From contig NZ_LFLS01000002.1 of NCBI RefSeq assembly GCF_001189915.1, forward strand, positions 1 to 64,000: 64,000 nt of DNA. Direction: 5' to 3'. The notes beneath the pieces were generated by a model, which was given only the letters and a program-made list of their open reading frames with translations, did not search any database and was not told the origin of the DNA. The DNA is from Herbaspirillum autotrophicum (GTDB lineage: Bacteria > Pseudomonadota > Gammaproteobacteria > Burkholderiales > Burkholderiaceae_D). Below are positions 1 to 8,733 of the stretch, piece after piece. The translations under genes were made by a program, and so were the position numbers. How positions within the stretch are numbered: position 1 is the first letter of the stretch; the number at the start of each line of letters is the position of its first letter.

Positions 1-2520
1 TATGCCGCCTCGAATACCGGCGTCGTCGTCGATCTGAACTACACCAACGGTACCGGCACCTCGGGGGGGTATGCGCAAGGCGATACGCTGGTCAATATTC
101 AGGATCTGACCGGCAGCAGCAGCGATGACACCTTCGTCGCCAGCGCGGCATCCAATAACTTCGACGGCGGCGTCAGCATTGCCGGTTCGCATAACCGCGT
201 CAGCTATGCGGCCTCGAATACCGGCGTCACGGTCGATCTGAATTACACCAACGGCACCGGCACCTTCGGCGGTTATGCCGACGGCGATACGCTGACCAAT
301 ATTCAGGATCTGACCGGCAGCAGCAGTGATGACACCTTCATTGCCAGCGCCGCGTCCAACAAATTTGATGGCGGCATCAGTACCGCCGCTTCGCATAACC
401 GGGTCAGCTATGCGGCCTCGAATGGCGGCGTCACGGTCGATCTGTCACAAACCAATGGCGGCGGCACCTCGGGTGGTTATGCCGCGGGTGACACGCTGAT
501 CAATATCCAGGATCTGACCGGCAGTGGCTTCAACGATACGTTTGTTGCCAATGCCGCCGCGAATAATCTGGATGGCGGCGCCGGCAATGACACGGTCAGT
601 TATGCCACGGCCAACAATGGCGTCGGCGTTACGGTCAATTTGTCGACCGGCCTCGGCTCAGGTGCGGCCGGCAGCTGGGCCGTCGGCGATACCTATACCA
701 ATATCGAAAACATCATCGGCTCTCAGTACGCCGATATTCTTACCGGCGCCAACAGCGGCGTCTCGGTACTGAACGGCGGTGTGGGCGCCGATACCCTGAT
801 TGCGGTGGCGGCCAATCGTGCCAATACCTTTGCCAGTTATGCCGATATCACCGGCTTTACCGCAACCACCGGCGTCACTGTGGATTTGAGTGCCGGTACC
901 GGCAGCGGCGGCTGGGCGCAAGGGGATATCCTGATCAATATCGATAATGTCATCGGTAGTTCCAAGGACGATACGTTCATCGCCAATGCCTACGCCAATA
1001 TTCTCGATGGCGGCGCCGGCAATGATACGGTCAGTTATGCGGCTGCCAACAATGGCGTTGGCGTCACGGTCAATCTGTCGACCGGCCTTGGCTCTGGTGT
1101 GAGCGGCAGCTGGGCCATCGGCGATACGTATGTCAATATCGAAAACATCATCGGCTCCCAGTACGCCGATATCCTGACCGGCGCCAGTGGCGGCAACTCG
1201 GTGTTGCGCGGCGGTGGCGGGGCCGATGTCATGACCGGTATCGGCACCGGCAATTACATCAGTTACGCCGGCTCGGCGGCAGCGGTCAGCATCGACTTCA
1301 AGAATGGCACCGGCAGCGGCGGTGATGCGCAGGGCGATACGTTCTTCAATATCTGGAATGTCATCGGCAGCAGCAACGACGACACCTTTTATGCCAGCAC
1401 CCAGGCTAATGTGTTCAATGGCGGGGGCGGTAACGATACGGTGAGCTACATGTATGACACCGCCGGCGTGGTGGTGGACCTGGCCAATATCACGGCGGCC
1501 AGCGGTTTGTACGCCCTCGGCGATACCTTCATCAATATCCGCAATGTCACCGGTGGCAGCGGCAACGACATGTTTTACGCTACCACCGATGCCAATGCCT
1601 TCATCGGTGGCGGCGGCAGCGACACCGTCAATTATTCGCACTCAACCACCGGCGTGGTGGTCGATCTGTATCACGGCAACAATAATCTCTTCGCCGGTAA
1701 TGGTGCCTTTGCCGCCGGTGACAGTTATTCGGGCATTCAGAATGTCGTTGGCAGCACGGCCAACGACACTTTTTACGCCAATGCGGCCGCCAATGCCTTT
1801 ACCGGCGGTGGCGGCAGTGATACGGTCAGTTATAAATATGCCAACAGTGACGGCTTGTCGACCGCGACCGTGATCGCCAATCTGGCGACCCATGCCGGCA
1901 CCGGCGGCGATGCCGCCGGTGACACGTATTCCGGCATCGCCAACCTGACCGGCAGCGCGTACGTCAACAGTAATCTGACCGGCGATGGCGGCGCCAACAT
2001 ATTGACGGCGCTGGGGTCCAATACCGTCAACCGGCTCGATGGCGGCGGTGCTGCGTCCGGCATGGATTATCTGTATGCCACGGATGGCGGCATGAATACC
2101 CTGATCGCCGGCAGCGGCGCCACCACCTTCATGGTCAGCGCCCACAATTCCAGCACGATCGTCAATTACAGCACCGGCACTGCCAATCTGGCGCTTGCCA
2201 CCGGTGCCGGTGCGGCGGGCACGACGGTATTGCATTTCGACGATCTGGGGGCGCAACTGAATGTCTCCAGTTTTTCCAATCTGGTACATGGCATCACCAC
2301 ACTCGATGTCAGCAGCGGCACCAACACTAATGTTTTGATCAGCGCTGCCGATGTACAACATATGGGCGTCAATAATGTCCTGACGGTAAAATTGTCGAGC
2401 AATGAGAGTTTCCAGATTCCGACCACGGATTATTACCGGACATTCTTCAACGGCGACTATGTGTTTTACGATTCGACCTATACCAATCAGATCGCGATCA
2501 TTCATACGACGCTGACCTGA
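1..2520 (+). CDS. RTX-like repeat protein, 5' end outside the window
   Basis: The frame is open from the first base to a TGA at 2518-2520, so 839 residues of a larger protein are visible. It consists of about ten units of 61-79 residues, starting near bases 1, 202, 409, 598, 835, 1033, 1261, 1444, 1630 and 1828. A typical unit has SYA, a GVTVDL strand, a GTGSGG turn, GDT-x2-NI, GS-x2-DDTF and a closing GG-x-G-x-DT, for example GGAGNDTV, GGGGNDTV and GGGGSDTV. The closing motif fits the RTX nonapeptide GGxGxDxUx, once per unit rather than in tandem. After about base 1960 the repeats decay into an unrepeated C-terminal domain. RTX proteins are usually exported by type I secretion and fold on calcium outside the cell. 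No secretion genes are visible here. Adhesin, matrix protein or enzyme cannot be decided without the N-terminus. Confidence 0.85.
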   Translation, partial: YAASNTGVVVDLNYTNGTGTSGGYAQGDTLVNIQDLTGSSSDDTFVASAASNNFDGGVSIAGSHNRVSYAASNTGVTVDLNYTNGTGTFGGYADGDTLTNIQDLTGSSSDDTFIASAASNKFDGGISTAASHNRVSYAASNGGVTVDLSQTNGGGTSGGYAAGDTLINIQDLTGSGFNDTFVANAAANNLDGGAGNDTVSYATANNGVGVTVNLSTGLGSGAAGSWAVGDTYTNIENIIGSQYADILTGANSGVSVLNGGVGADTLIAVAANRANTFASYADITGFTATTGVTVDLSAGTGSGGWAQGDILINIDNVIGSSKDDTFIANAYANILDGGAGNDTVSYAAANNGVGVTVNLSTGLGSGVSGSWAIGDTYVNIENIIGSQYADILTGASGGNSVLRGGGGADVMTGIGTGNYISYAGSAAAVSIDFKNGTGSGGDAQGDTFFNIWNVIGSSNDDTFYASTQANVFNGGGGNDTVSYMYDTAGVVVDLANITAASGLYALGDTFINIRNVTGGSGNDMFYATTDANAFIGGGGSDTVNYSHSTTGVVVDLYHGNNNLFAGNGAFAAGDSYSGIQNVVGSTANDTFYANAAANAFTGGGGSDTVSYKYANSDGLSTATVIANLATHAGTGGDAAGDTYSGIANLTGSAYVNSNLTGDGGANILTALGSNTVNRLDGGGAASGMDYLYATDGGMNTLIAGSGATTFMVSAHNSSTIVNYSTGTANLALATGAGAAGTTVLHFDDLGAQLNVSSFSNLVHGITTLDVSSGTNTNVLISAADVQHMGVNNVLTVKLSSNESFQIPTTDYYRTFFNGDYVFYDSTYTNQIAIIHTTLT

Positions 2521-2586
2521 GACCGCAATACAGCAACATCAGTACCAATGGAATTGCCGGTCACAGGGGTGGCCGGTGAGGTTCCG

Positions 2587-3456
2587 ATGAACACGGAAAA
2601 CAAGAAAATGAATAGCACTCCGTTGCAGGAAATCGCAGTTTTTTTCAGCGGCATTGATGCTTGGCGCGCGGCTTACCACCGCGCGCATCTGCATTATCTG
2701 GCGCGCGAACAGGATGGCCAGTTGCTGATTGTCGTGGCGCGGCTGGTGCTGGACGTGGCGCCGGATGCAGCGGTCGCGGCCGTGCATCGGGCCGGGCCGT
2801 TTCAGGCCGGCCATATTGACTTGTCGGCAGCCCTCAATACGATTGAACACAGCGTGACGGCATTGCTGTCGGATGCCGGGCTGACAGTGGCCGGGCACGG
2901 TTGTCTGCGCTTGCAGGCGTCCGCCAGCGGCAGCATTCGCTGTTCGGAACCGACGTTTCGGCAAGTCGAAGGCGTCAACAACGTCGCCCGCCGCATGGCG
3001 ATGACCGCGCTGGGCACCTCGCAGGAAGAGATCGTCGGTCACGATGCCCATTGGACCCTGCGCGGCGGCGAACTGCCATTTGATACCTTGCACGAGCTGG
3101 CGCAAGAATATGAGCTGAATCTGGGCGACGGCCGTCATACGCGCCTGAGCATCGAAGCCCACAATGCGGTACGGGTGTTTGCCGGCTCGGCGATTTTTGG
3201 CGACAGCGCCAGCCTCGGCATCTGGACCGCCAAAACACTGGACCGCTCGCGCTTGCGTCTCGGCTATCGGATCCTGGCCGACGATCAGGTAGTGCAACGC
3301 TACTCGGTGACGGGGTCGGCGCTGCACTGGAGCGAAGCCGGGGTAGCGGCGGTAGGGCGGGTCGACATCCCGATATATCAGGGCGCCAGCGTGCAGTGTT
3401 ACGCCTCTTACGACGGACGCGCCTATCACCAGCAATGGATTGCGCCGGCGCAGTAG
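2587..3456 (+). CDS. Unrecognised protein downstream of the RTX-like gene
   Basis: I do not recognise this 289-residue protein. I chose the ATG at 2587 because GGTGAGG lies just upstream; an ATG at 2548 is in frame but has no ribosome-binding site. There is no signal peptide, membrane segment or familiar motif. The composition is that of a soluble mixed alpha/beta protein. The C-terminal part (about residues 190-289) alternates short hydrophobic strands such as VRVFAG, LRLGYRIL and VQCYASYDG, consistent with a beta sandwich. It follows the repeat protein by 66 bp on the same strand with no terminator between, so the two may be co-transcribed. A role linked to the repeat protein is only a guess from position. 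Confidence 0.75.
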   Translation: MNTENKKMNSTPLQEIAVFFSGIDAWRAAYHRAHLHYLAREQDGQLLIVVARLVLDVAPDAAVAAVHRAGPFQAGHIDLSAALNTIEHSVTALLSDAGLTVAGHGCLRLQASASGSIRCSEPTFRQVEGVNNVARRMAMTALGTSQEEIVGHDAHWTLRGGELPFDTLHELAQEYELNLGDGRHTRLSIEAHNAVRVFAGSAIFGDSASLGIWTAKTLDRSRLRLGYRILADDQVVQRYSVTGSALHWSEAGVAAVGRVDIPIYQGASVQCYASYDGRAYHQQWIAPAQ

Positions 3457-3497
3457 CCGGGCTGAACGAGTGGCCGTCAGCGCCGGCGCGGCTCAGC

Positions 3498-3833
3498 TTA
3501 GATCTTCCCGGATGGTGCGTGCCGCGCTCTGGCATGCACGTCGCTCAACTGCTGTTCCAGCGTTTCGATACGTTGCAACAGATTCAGCGCCAGCGCCAGG
3601 CCGTGATTGTCGAGCTGGAAGTCGTCACGCAAGCGGCGCGCGGTTTTCAGTATCACCACATAGTGCAACTGGAATGCCGGCGGTTGCGCTGCGGGCGTGA
3701 CCGGCACAATGACGCCGCTGTCGACCAGATCTTCAATCTCGGCAATCGACAGCCCGGAGACTTCGGCCAGATAGTCGATACGGCATACCTGATGCTCATT
3801 GAGCCAGACGGTTTCGGTAACCTGCGTAGTCAT
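3498..3833 (-). CDS. cbpM: Chaperone modulatory protein CbpM
   Basis: This 111-residue protein has the arrangement of CbpM, the small MerR-like protein that binds the J domain of CbpA and inhibits its co-chaperone and DNA-binding activity. The N-terminal part contains the helix-turn-helix-like stretch EVSGLSIAEIEDLVDSGV. A long C-terminal helix (LALALNLLQRIETLEQQL) looks like a coiled coil. Its ATG overlaps the stop of the upstream cbpA gene by four bases (ATGA), the coupling usual for this pair. The length matches the family, about 100 residues. It converges with the hypothetical gene ending at 3456. Confidence 0.93.
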   Translation of the reverse strand: MTTQVTETVWLNEHQVCRIDYLAEVSGLSIAEIEDLVDSGVIVPVTPAAQPPAFQLHYVVILKTARRLRDDFQLDNHGLALALNLLQRIETLEQQLSDVHARARHAPSGKI

Positions 3834-4774
3834 TTGGCAACTCCTTGCTCCAGGTGTTGGCGGGGATTGAATGCGGATGCGCTGGCCAACTGTTCATACA
3901 ATGCACGTTCAGCGGCGCTGATACTGGCCGGAACTTCTATATTGACGATGGCATACAGGGCGCCGTTGCCGCCGTCGGCAGTCGGCAAGCCACGGTTTTT
4001 GAGGCGCAGCTTTTGACCGCTGACAGCGCCGGGACCGACCTTGAGTTCGACCGTGCCGCCCGGTGTCGGTACCCGCACGGTGGCGCCGAGCACGGCTTCC
4101 CACGGTGCCAGCGGCAAATCCAGATAGAGGTCGCGACCGCTGACCCGATACAGCGGATGCGTTTGCAGCGCCAGCGCCACGTACAGGTCGCCGGGCCGGC
4201 CGCCATCGAAGCCGGGACCACCTTTGCCGGTCAGCCGCAGACGCTGGCCATCGGCGGCGCCTTTCGGAATATTGATGCGAAAGGTGCGCGCCACATGATG
4301 CGCCAGACCATTGGCATCGTATTCAGGCAGGTTGGCGCGGACTTCGATTTCACCGCCCTGATAAATCTGTTCCAGCGTCACCGCTGCCGTGATTTCGTAA
4401 TCCTGGCCCGATTGCGGCATGTGTCGCTGCGCTTGCTGGCCTTGCCGGCTGCGGCCAAATGCGGCAAACAGGTCGGACAGATCAACATCGTCGAAGCCGG
4501 AACCATTCATGTTGGCGTGCTGTTGCCATTCCGGCGGCGGCGTGAACTGTTCGCCGGCGGCGTGGTTGCCGAGATTGTCGTAGGCCGCGCGTTTTTCCGG
4601 ATCTTTCAGCGTGGCGTAGGCTTCCGCCACTTCCTTGAATTTTTCTTCGCCGGCCGGATCCTTGGAAATATCCGGGTGGTACTTGTGCGCCAGCTTGCGA
4701 TAGGCTTGCTTGATCTCTTTTTCGGTGGCGTCACGGGCGACGCCCATGATGTCGTAATAATCTTTGAATTTCAT
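3830..4774 (-). CDS. cbpA: Curved-DNA-binding protein / J-domain co-chaperone CbpA
   Basis: The 314-residue protein is a DnaJ homologue without the zinc-finger domain. Residues 1-70 form the J domain with HPD at 33-35, which stimulates the ATPase of DnaK. A short linker (about 75-125) follows, then the two C-terminal substrate-binding domains. Full-length DnaJ would carry four CxxCxGxG repeats; none are present, which separates CbpA from DnaJ. CbpA also binds curved DNA in stationary phase in Escherichia coli. It is translationally coupled to cbpM. The length is typical of the family (about 306 in E. coli). Confidence 0.95.
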   Translation of the reverse strand: MKFKDYYDIMGVARDATEKEIKQAYRKLAHKYHPDISKDPAGEEKFKEVAEAYATLKDPEKRAAYDNLGNHAAGEQFTPPPEWQQHANMNGSGFDDVDLSDLFAAFGRSRQGQQAQRHMPQSGQDYEITAAVTLEQIYQGGEIEVRANLPEYDANGLAHHVARTFRINIPKGAADGQRLRLTGKGGPGFDGGRPGDLYVALALQTHPLYRVSGRDLYLDLPLAPWEAVLGATVRVPTPGGTVELKVGPGAVSGQKLRLKNRGLPTADGGNGALYAIVNIEVPASISAAERALYEQLASASAFNPRQHLEQGVAK

Positions 4775-4927
4775 GTCTGGCCTCTGGTTGACTTGCGGAC
4801 ACAGCCGGAATACGGATCAGGCGCTGGCAGAAATCATTGCGGTTACGTCAGCCAAACGGCAACTCCGGCGGTGCAGGCGATTACATTGGGATCTAGCATA
4901 CATCAAGTCCTGCAGACGGTCTGTGCT

Positions 4928-5662
4928 TCACAATGCAGACAGGCCGAAATCGCGCAGGGCGGGCAAGTCCAGCATGCGTACCGATTGATAAGAAATATCG
5001 ATGATCTTCAGCGCTTCCAGGTTTTTCAGCGCGCGGTTGACGCGCTGGCGCGACAGGCCGGTCAGCAGGCCGATTTCCTTTTGCGACAATTCCAGCACCA
5101 TTGAAGTCTGCGGATGCAGCACCGGATGAAACAGTTGCGCGATAGCCTGCGCCACGCGGGCATTGACGTCCAGCAGGCGTTCGGCTTGCAGGGTAAAGAT
5201 GAACAGTCCCATGCGTTCGTTGAGATGATTGATGATGAAGCTGGAAAAGCTCAGACTTTCTTTGAGCAGCGTATGAAATACCTCAGCGGGAATCATCAGC
5301 AGTTCGGAGTTGCGAATCGCCACTACGTCGTATTTGCGCAGCTCACGTTTGATGACGCTGCCTTCGCCGCACCATCCCCGGGGCGGAATTCCGCACAAGG
5401 TGCAGCTTTCACCGTCGAGGCTGTATACCGAGAGCTTGATCAGACCCTGATGCACGCCGATCCAATGGGTTGACGGCTGCCCGCGATACGCAACGAAGCC
5501 GCCCGCGGCGACGGATCGCAGGGACGCACGGCGCCTGACAAGTGCCTGATGGCGCGGCATGAGATCGGTGAACCACGGGTGCATCAGAAGGCATTGGTTG
5601 ACTTTTCCCATTATGTTGATAACGAACATCTCATGGCGGAAATTTAATCGCGATTTCTGCAT
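4928..5662 (-). CDS. Crp/Fnr-family transcriptional regulator
   Basis: A 244-residue regulator with an N-terminal cyclic-nucleotide-type beta-roll and a C-terminal winged helix. The recognition-helix segment reads LSQKEIGLLTGLSRQRVNRAL, aligned with the SRETVGRIL helix of Crp but with Gln for the specificity Glu. The phosphate-binding cassette region (PPRGWCGEGSV) does not match the cAMP-binding consensus. The N-terminus lacks the cysteine cluster of FNR, so the ligand is unknown. I start at the ATG at 5662, preceded by GGGAG with good spacing; an in-frame start at 5722 would add 20 residues without a visible site. It lies upstream of cbpA on the same strand, with 153 bp between. Confidence 0.88.
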   Translation of the reverse strand: MQKSRLNFRHEMFVINIMGKVNQCLLMHPWFTDLMPRHQALVRRRASLRSVAAGGFVAYRGQPSTHWIGVHQGLIKLSVYSLDGESCTLCGIPPRGWCGEGSVIKRELRKYDVVAIRNSELLMIPAEVFHTLLKESLSFSSFIINHLNERMGLFIFTLQAERLLDVNARVAQAIAQLFHPVLHPQTSMVLELSQKEIGLLTGLSRQRVNRALKNLEALKIIDISYQSVRMLDLPALRDFGLSAL

Positions 5663-5806
5663 GGAGATGTCTCCCGGGTGACAAACTCCCGGGGACACTG
5701 GCGGTACCGTAACTGGCCGCATTGCTGTTCATGGCAGTTCATTGTTGTTGTTTATCGGTCTATGGTACGCAGTGCTGACCGGCAGCAGAAACTATTCGGC
5801 AGGGAT

Positions 5807-5820
5807 TTGATCTGGATCAG
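5807..5820. promoter_or_regulatory. FNR/Crp-like operator dyad
   Basis: TTGAT-CTGG-ATCAG matches the FNR-type consensus TTGAT-N4-ATCAA with one mismatch in the last base. It sits between a Crp/Fnr-family regulator and a haem-sensor c-di-GMP gene. Binding by the adjacent regulator, or by a separate FNR, is inferred. A single site of this length can arise by chance. Confidence 0.5.
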
Positions 5821-5945
5821 AGATCGCGCGGGCAACATCTGGAAATGTAGCGTCGGTGTGGCGATGGCACGTTGGTACCTCAGAGACTGCGGCCCGTTGC
5901 ACGGTAGTTGCAGGCGGCGTTCGGACGCTGCTTGCATGAAATCCG

Positions 5946-5960
5946 CCGTCGATACGACGG
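5946..5960. repeat. Perfect inverted repeat CCGTCG-N3-CGACGG
   Basis: The arms CCGTCG and CGACGG are exact complements around a 3-bp centre, 109 bp before the start of the globin-coupled sensor. It may be an operator. In GC-rich DNA a 6-bp arm is weak evidence. Confidence 0.3.
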
Positions 5961-6068
5961 TCATGCAGCTTAATCAGAAAAAAATGGGGCGGGGATGCAT
6001 AATTTGACGGCGATACGGGCAGCGTCAGGAGCGGCTGACGGCGACACCACAAGAATCCGGAGTTGCTG

Positions 6069-8678
6069 ATGCGGCCGACGGCGCAACTGCTGGAAGACAT
6101 CTTCCAGGAAATCGGACTCAGCGATAAGGAAATCAGGCTACGGAAAGAGTTTCTCGATTTTACGGAAACCGACGTCACCATGCTGGTGCATGCGCATGCC
6201 TTACTGGCGATGCACAAATCCGAATTCGCCGACGCCTTTTACGCGCATCTGCTGAAATTCCCGGCCTTGCAGCCGTTTCTGTCCGACAGCGCTACGCTGG
6301 CACGGCTGAAGCTGGCGCAGGCGGCTTATTTCGACAGCATGACTGCCGGCGATTACGACATGGATTATGTGCGTCATCGTTTGCTGGTGGGGGTGGTGCA
6401 TCAGCAGATCGGACTGGACCCGAAATGGTATATCGGGGCCTACCGCAAATACCTGTCGCTGGTGCTGCCGTTGCTGTGGCGGCTGCTGTCGGCGGACATG
6501 AACTGTTTTTTCGCCACCTGCGATGCGTTGCTCAAGGTGGCGTGTTTCGACATGGGCCTGGCGTTCGATACCTACGGCAATGCCAGCCGGCAGAGTATTG
6601 CGCAGCATAAAAACTATACCGAACACATTGTCAGTTGCCTGCCGAGCGGGGTGATCGTGGCCGACAGCAAATTGCGCGTGTGTCTGATGAATCCGGTGAT
6701 GCGCCAGATGCTCAGGATGCCTGCCGCGGCGCCGGCCCCGGAAGGGATGCCGCTGGCGGTGTTGCTGCATTCGCAACAGATGCTTGAAATCGCTGCCGAA
6801 GTACTGGAAAACGGTGTCGCCCGGCGCGAGCTTGGCATGTCCGCTGCGGGCCGCCAGGCCGGCCGCTTCGATCTGCAATTCAGCTTCGCGCGCAGTGCGC
6901 TCGGGGGCGAGCCGCTGGTGGTGGTGATTTGCGAAGATCTGGCGCCGTTGCTGCAAACCAAACTGGCATTGCAGGAAAGCGAAGAGCGGTTCCGGCTCAG
7001 CTTCAGCGACGCCGCCGTTGGCATGGCGCATCTGGCGACTGATTGCCGCATGTTGCGCACCAACCGCAAATTGCAGGAGATGCTTGGCTACAGTGCGGCG
7101 GAATTGATGCAACTGACATTGCAGGCCATTACCCATCCCGATGACCACGAACCCGACCGCTTGTTGCTGCAACAACTGCTGCATGGCGAGATCCGCGAAT
7201 ATACGCGCGAAAAACGCTATGTCCATAAAAATGGCAGCTACATCTGGGTCAGCGTGGCGGTTTCGTTCATGCGCGACAGTCGCGGCCGGACCCGGTTCAT
7301 CGCGGTCATTGAAGATGTCTCGCAGCGCAAACAGGTCGAGCATGAAATATTGCATCTGGCCAATCACGACGCCCTGACCGGTTTGCCGAACCGGGCCCTG
7401 ATGCAGGCGCGTCTGTACGATGTCATCTTGCAGGCTCAGGACCGGGATGGCCAAATCGCGGTGTTGTTTCTCGATCTGGACCGCTTCAAGAATATCAATG
7501 ACAGCCTCGGCCATCATGTCGGCGACCAGGTCATCATTGAAGCCGGCAAGCGGATTGCCGGCGTCATGCGCACCAGCGATACGGTGGCGCGCCAGGGCGG
7601 CGACGAATTCCTGATCTTGCTCGGTGAAGTCACCAGCTTTACTGATGTCGAGACGGTGGCGCGGCGGATTCTGGACGCCATCGCCAGGCCTATGATCTTG
7701 CAAGATCATGAGGTATATATCAGCGCCAGCATCGGCATCAGCATGTATCCCAAGGACGGTCGCGATGGCGTGACGCTGATGAAAAATGCCGATACCGCGA
7801 TGTATCAGGCCAAGCGCTCGGGACGCGGCCGTTATGAATTCTTTGGCGATGAACTGAACGGCCTGGCGCTGGCGCGCTTCAAGCTGGAAGGGGCATTGCG
7901 CCATGCGCTGGAACGGCACGAATTCGTGTTGTATTACCAGCCGCAGATTGACATCGTAAGCAACGATATCGTCGGCCTGGAAGCACTGATCCGCTGGCAA
8001 TCCGGCACCAGTCTGGTGGCACCGGATGAATTCATTCCGCTGGCCGAAGAGAGCGGTCTGATCATTCCGATGGGGGAATGGGTACTGGCTACCGCCTGCC
8101 GTCAAATCAAATGCTGGCACGATGCCGGCCGGTCCGATCTGAAAATGTCCGTGAATTTGTCGGGCTGTCAGTTCCGGCAACAGGACATCGTTGAAATGGT
8201 GCAGCGTATTCTGAGCGAAACCGGTTGTCCCGCCAGCGCGCTGGTCCTGGAAATTACCGAGAGCGTGGTGATGGACAATCCGCAAGCGACCGCCGAGATT
8301 TTGCGTCGGCTCAGCGCCATGGGGGTGGGGCTGGCGATTGACGATTTCGGCACCGGCTATTCGAGCCTGACGTATCTGAAGCGGTTTCCCATCGATACCC
8401 TGAAAATCGACCGCAGCTTCATTCGCGATCTGGTGACGGACAACGACGATGCCGCCATCGTCAAGTCGGTGATTGCGCTGGCCCATGCGATGAACCGCAA
8501 TATCGTGGCAGAAGGCGTGGAAACCGGGGAACAACTCGAGTTCCTGCGCCTGCACGGCTGCAATCAGGCGCAAGGCTATTACTCCGGGAAGCCGTTGCCG
8601 GCAAATTTGACGACGCCGATCCTGCTGGCGCAGCGCATGACCATCATCGGTGATTCGTCCGTCACCATGGAGGATTGA
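6069..8678 (+). CDS. Globin-coupled sensor, PAS, GGDEF and EAL (c-di-GMP turnover)
   Basis: This 869-residue protein joins an oxygen/haem sensor to both c-di-GMP domains. Residues 1-170 are a sensor globin: the probable proximal histidine is His111 in VVHQQIGLDPKWYIGAY, and Tyr58 in DAFYAHLLKFP is a candidate distal tyrosine. Two PAS-type segments follow (about 175-280 and 290-415). GGDEF is intact at 510-514, with an RTSD inhibitory I-site five residues before it. The EAL domain has EALIRW at 638, then EITES, DDFGTGYSSL, KIDRSF and AEGVET, so phosphodiesterase residues also look complete. No membrane segment is seen. I start at the ATG at 6069 behind GGAG; a TTG at 6063 is also in frame. Net activity (cyclase or phosphodiesterase) cannot be read from sequence. 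Confidence 0.93.
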   Translation: MRPTAQLLEDIFQEIGLSDKEIRLRKEFLDFTETDVTMLVHAHALLAMHKSEFADAFYAHLLKFPALQPFLSDSATLARLKLAQAAYFDSMTAGDYDMDYVRHRLLVGVVHQQIGLDPKWYIGAYRKYLSLVLPLLWRLLSADMNCFFATCDALLKVACFDMGLAFDTYGNASRQSIAQHKNYTEHIVSCLPSGVIVADSKLRVCLMNPVMRQMLRMPAAAPAPEGMPLAVLLHSQQMLEIAAEVLENGVARRELGMSAAGRQAGRFDLQFSFARSALGGEPLVVVICEDLAPLLQTKLALQESEERFRLSFSDAAVGMAHLATDCRMLRTNRKLQEMLGYSAAELMQLTLQAITHPDDHEPDRLLLQQLLHGEIREYTREKRYVHKNGSYIWVSVAVSFMRDSRGRTRFIAVIEDVSQRKQVEHEILHLANHDALTGLPNRALMQARLYDVILQAQDRDGQIAVLFLDLDRFKNINDSLGHHVGDQVIIEAGKRIAGVMRTSDTVARQGGDEFLILLGEVTSFTDVETVARRILDAIARPMILQDHEVYISASIGISMYPKDGRDGVTLMKNADTAMYQAKRSGRGRYEFFGDELNGLALARFKLEGALRHALERHEFVLYYQPQIDIVSNDIVGLEALIRWQSGTSLVAPDEFIPLAEESGLIIPMGEWVLATACRQIKCWHDAGRSDLKMSVNLSGCQFRQQDIVEMVQRILSETGCPASALVLEITESVVMDNPQATAEILRRLSAMGVGLAIDDFGTGYSSLTYLKRFPIDTLKIDRSFIRDLVTDNDDAAIVKSVIALAHAMNRNIVAEGVETGEQLEFLRLHGCNQAQGYYSGKPLPANLTTPILLAQRMTIIGDSSVTMED

Positions 8679-8733
8679 ATGCGCGCTGGCCGCGCCGTGG
8701 TGCGTTACTTTTTTTAACCCGAATGGATGAAGT

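Larger units (their letters stand above)
5663..6068. other. Divergent regulatory region, Crp/Fnr gene and globin-coupled sensor
   Basis: About 400 bp without a convincing gene separates two divergent starts. It holds an FNR/Crp-like dyad at 5807-5820 and a perfect 6-bp-arm palindrome at 5946-5960, listed separately. I did not find a clear -35/-10 pair for either direction. Confidence 0.6.

Noticed and set aside
658-1641. Minus-strand open frame across the repeat region
   Set aside because: A by-product of the repeats read in reverse; the plus frame carries the RTX motifs and runs on to a normal stop.
1-2500. Regular DNA repeats that could look like a CRISPR or satellite array
   Set aside because: The repeats are translated in one open frame, vary in length by whole codons and encode conserved RTX motifs.
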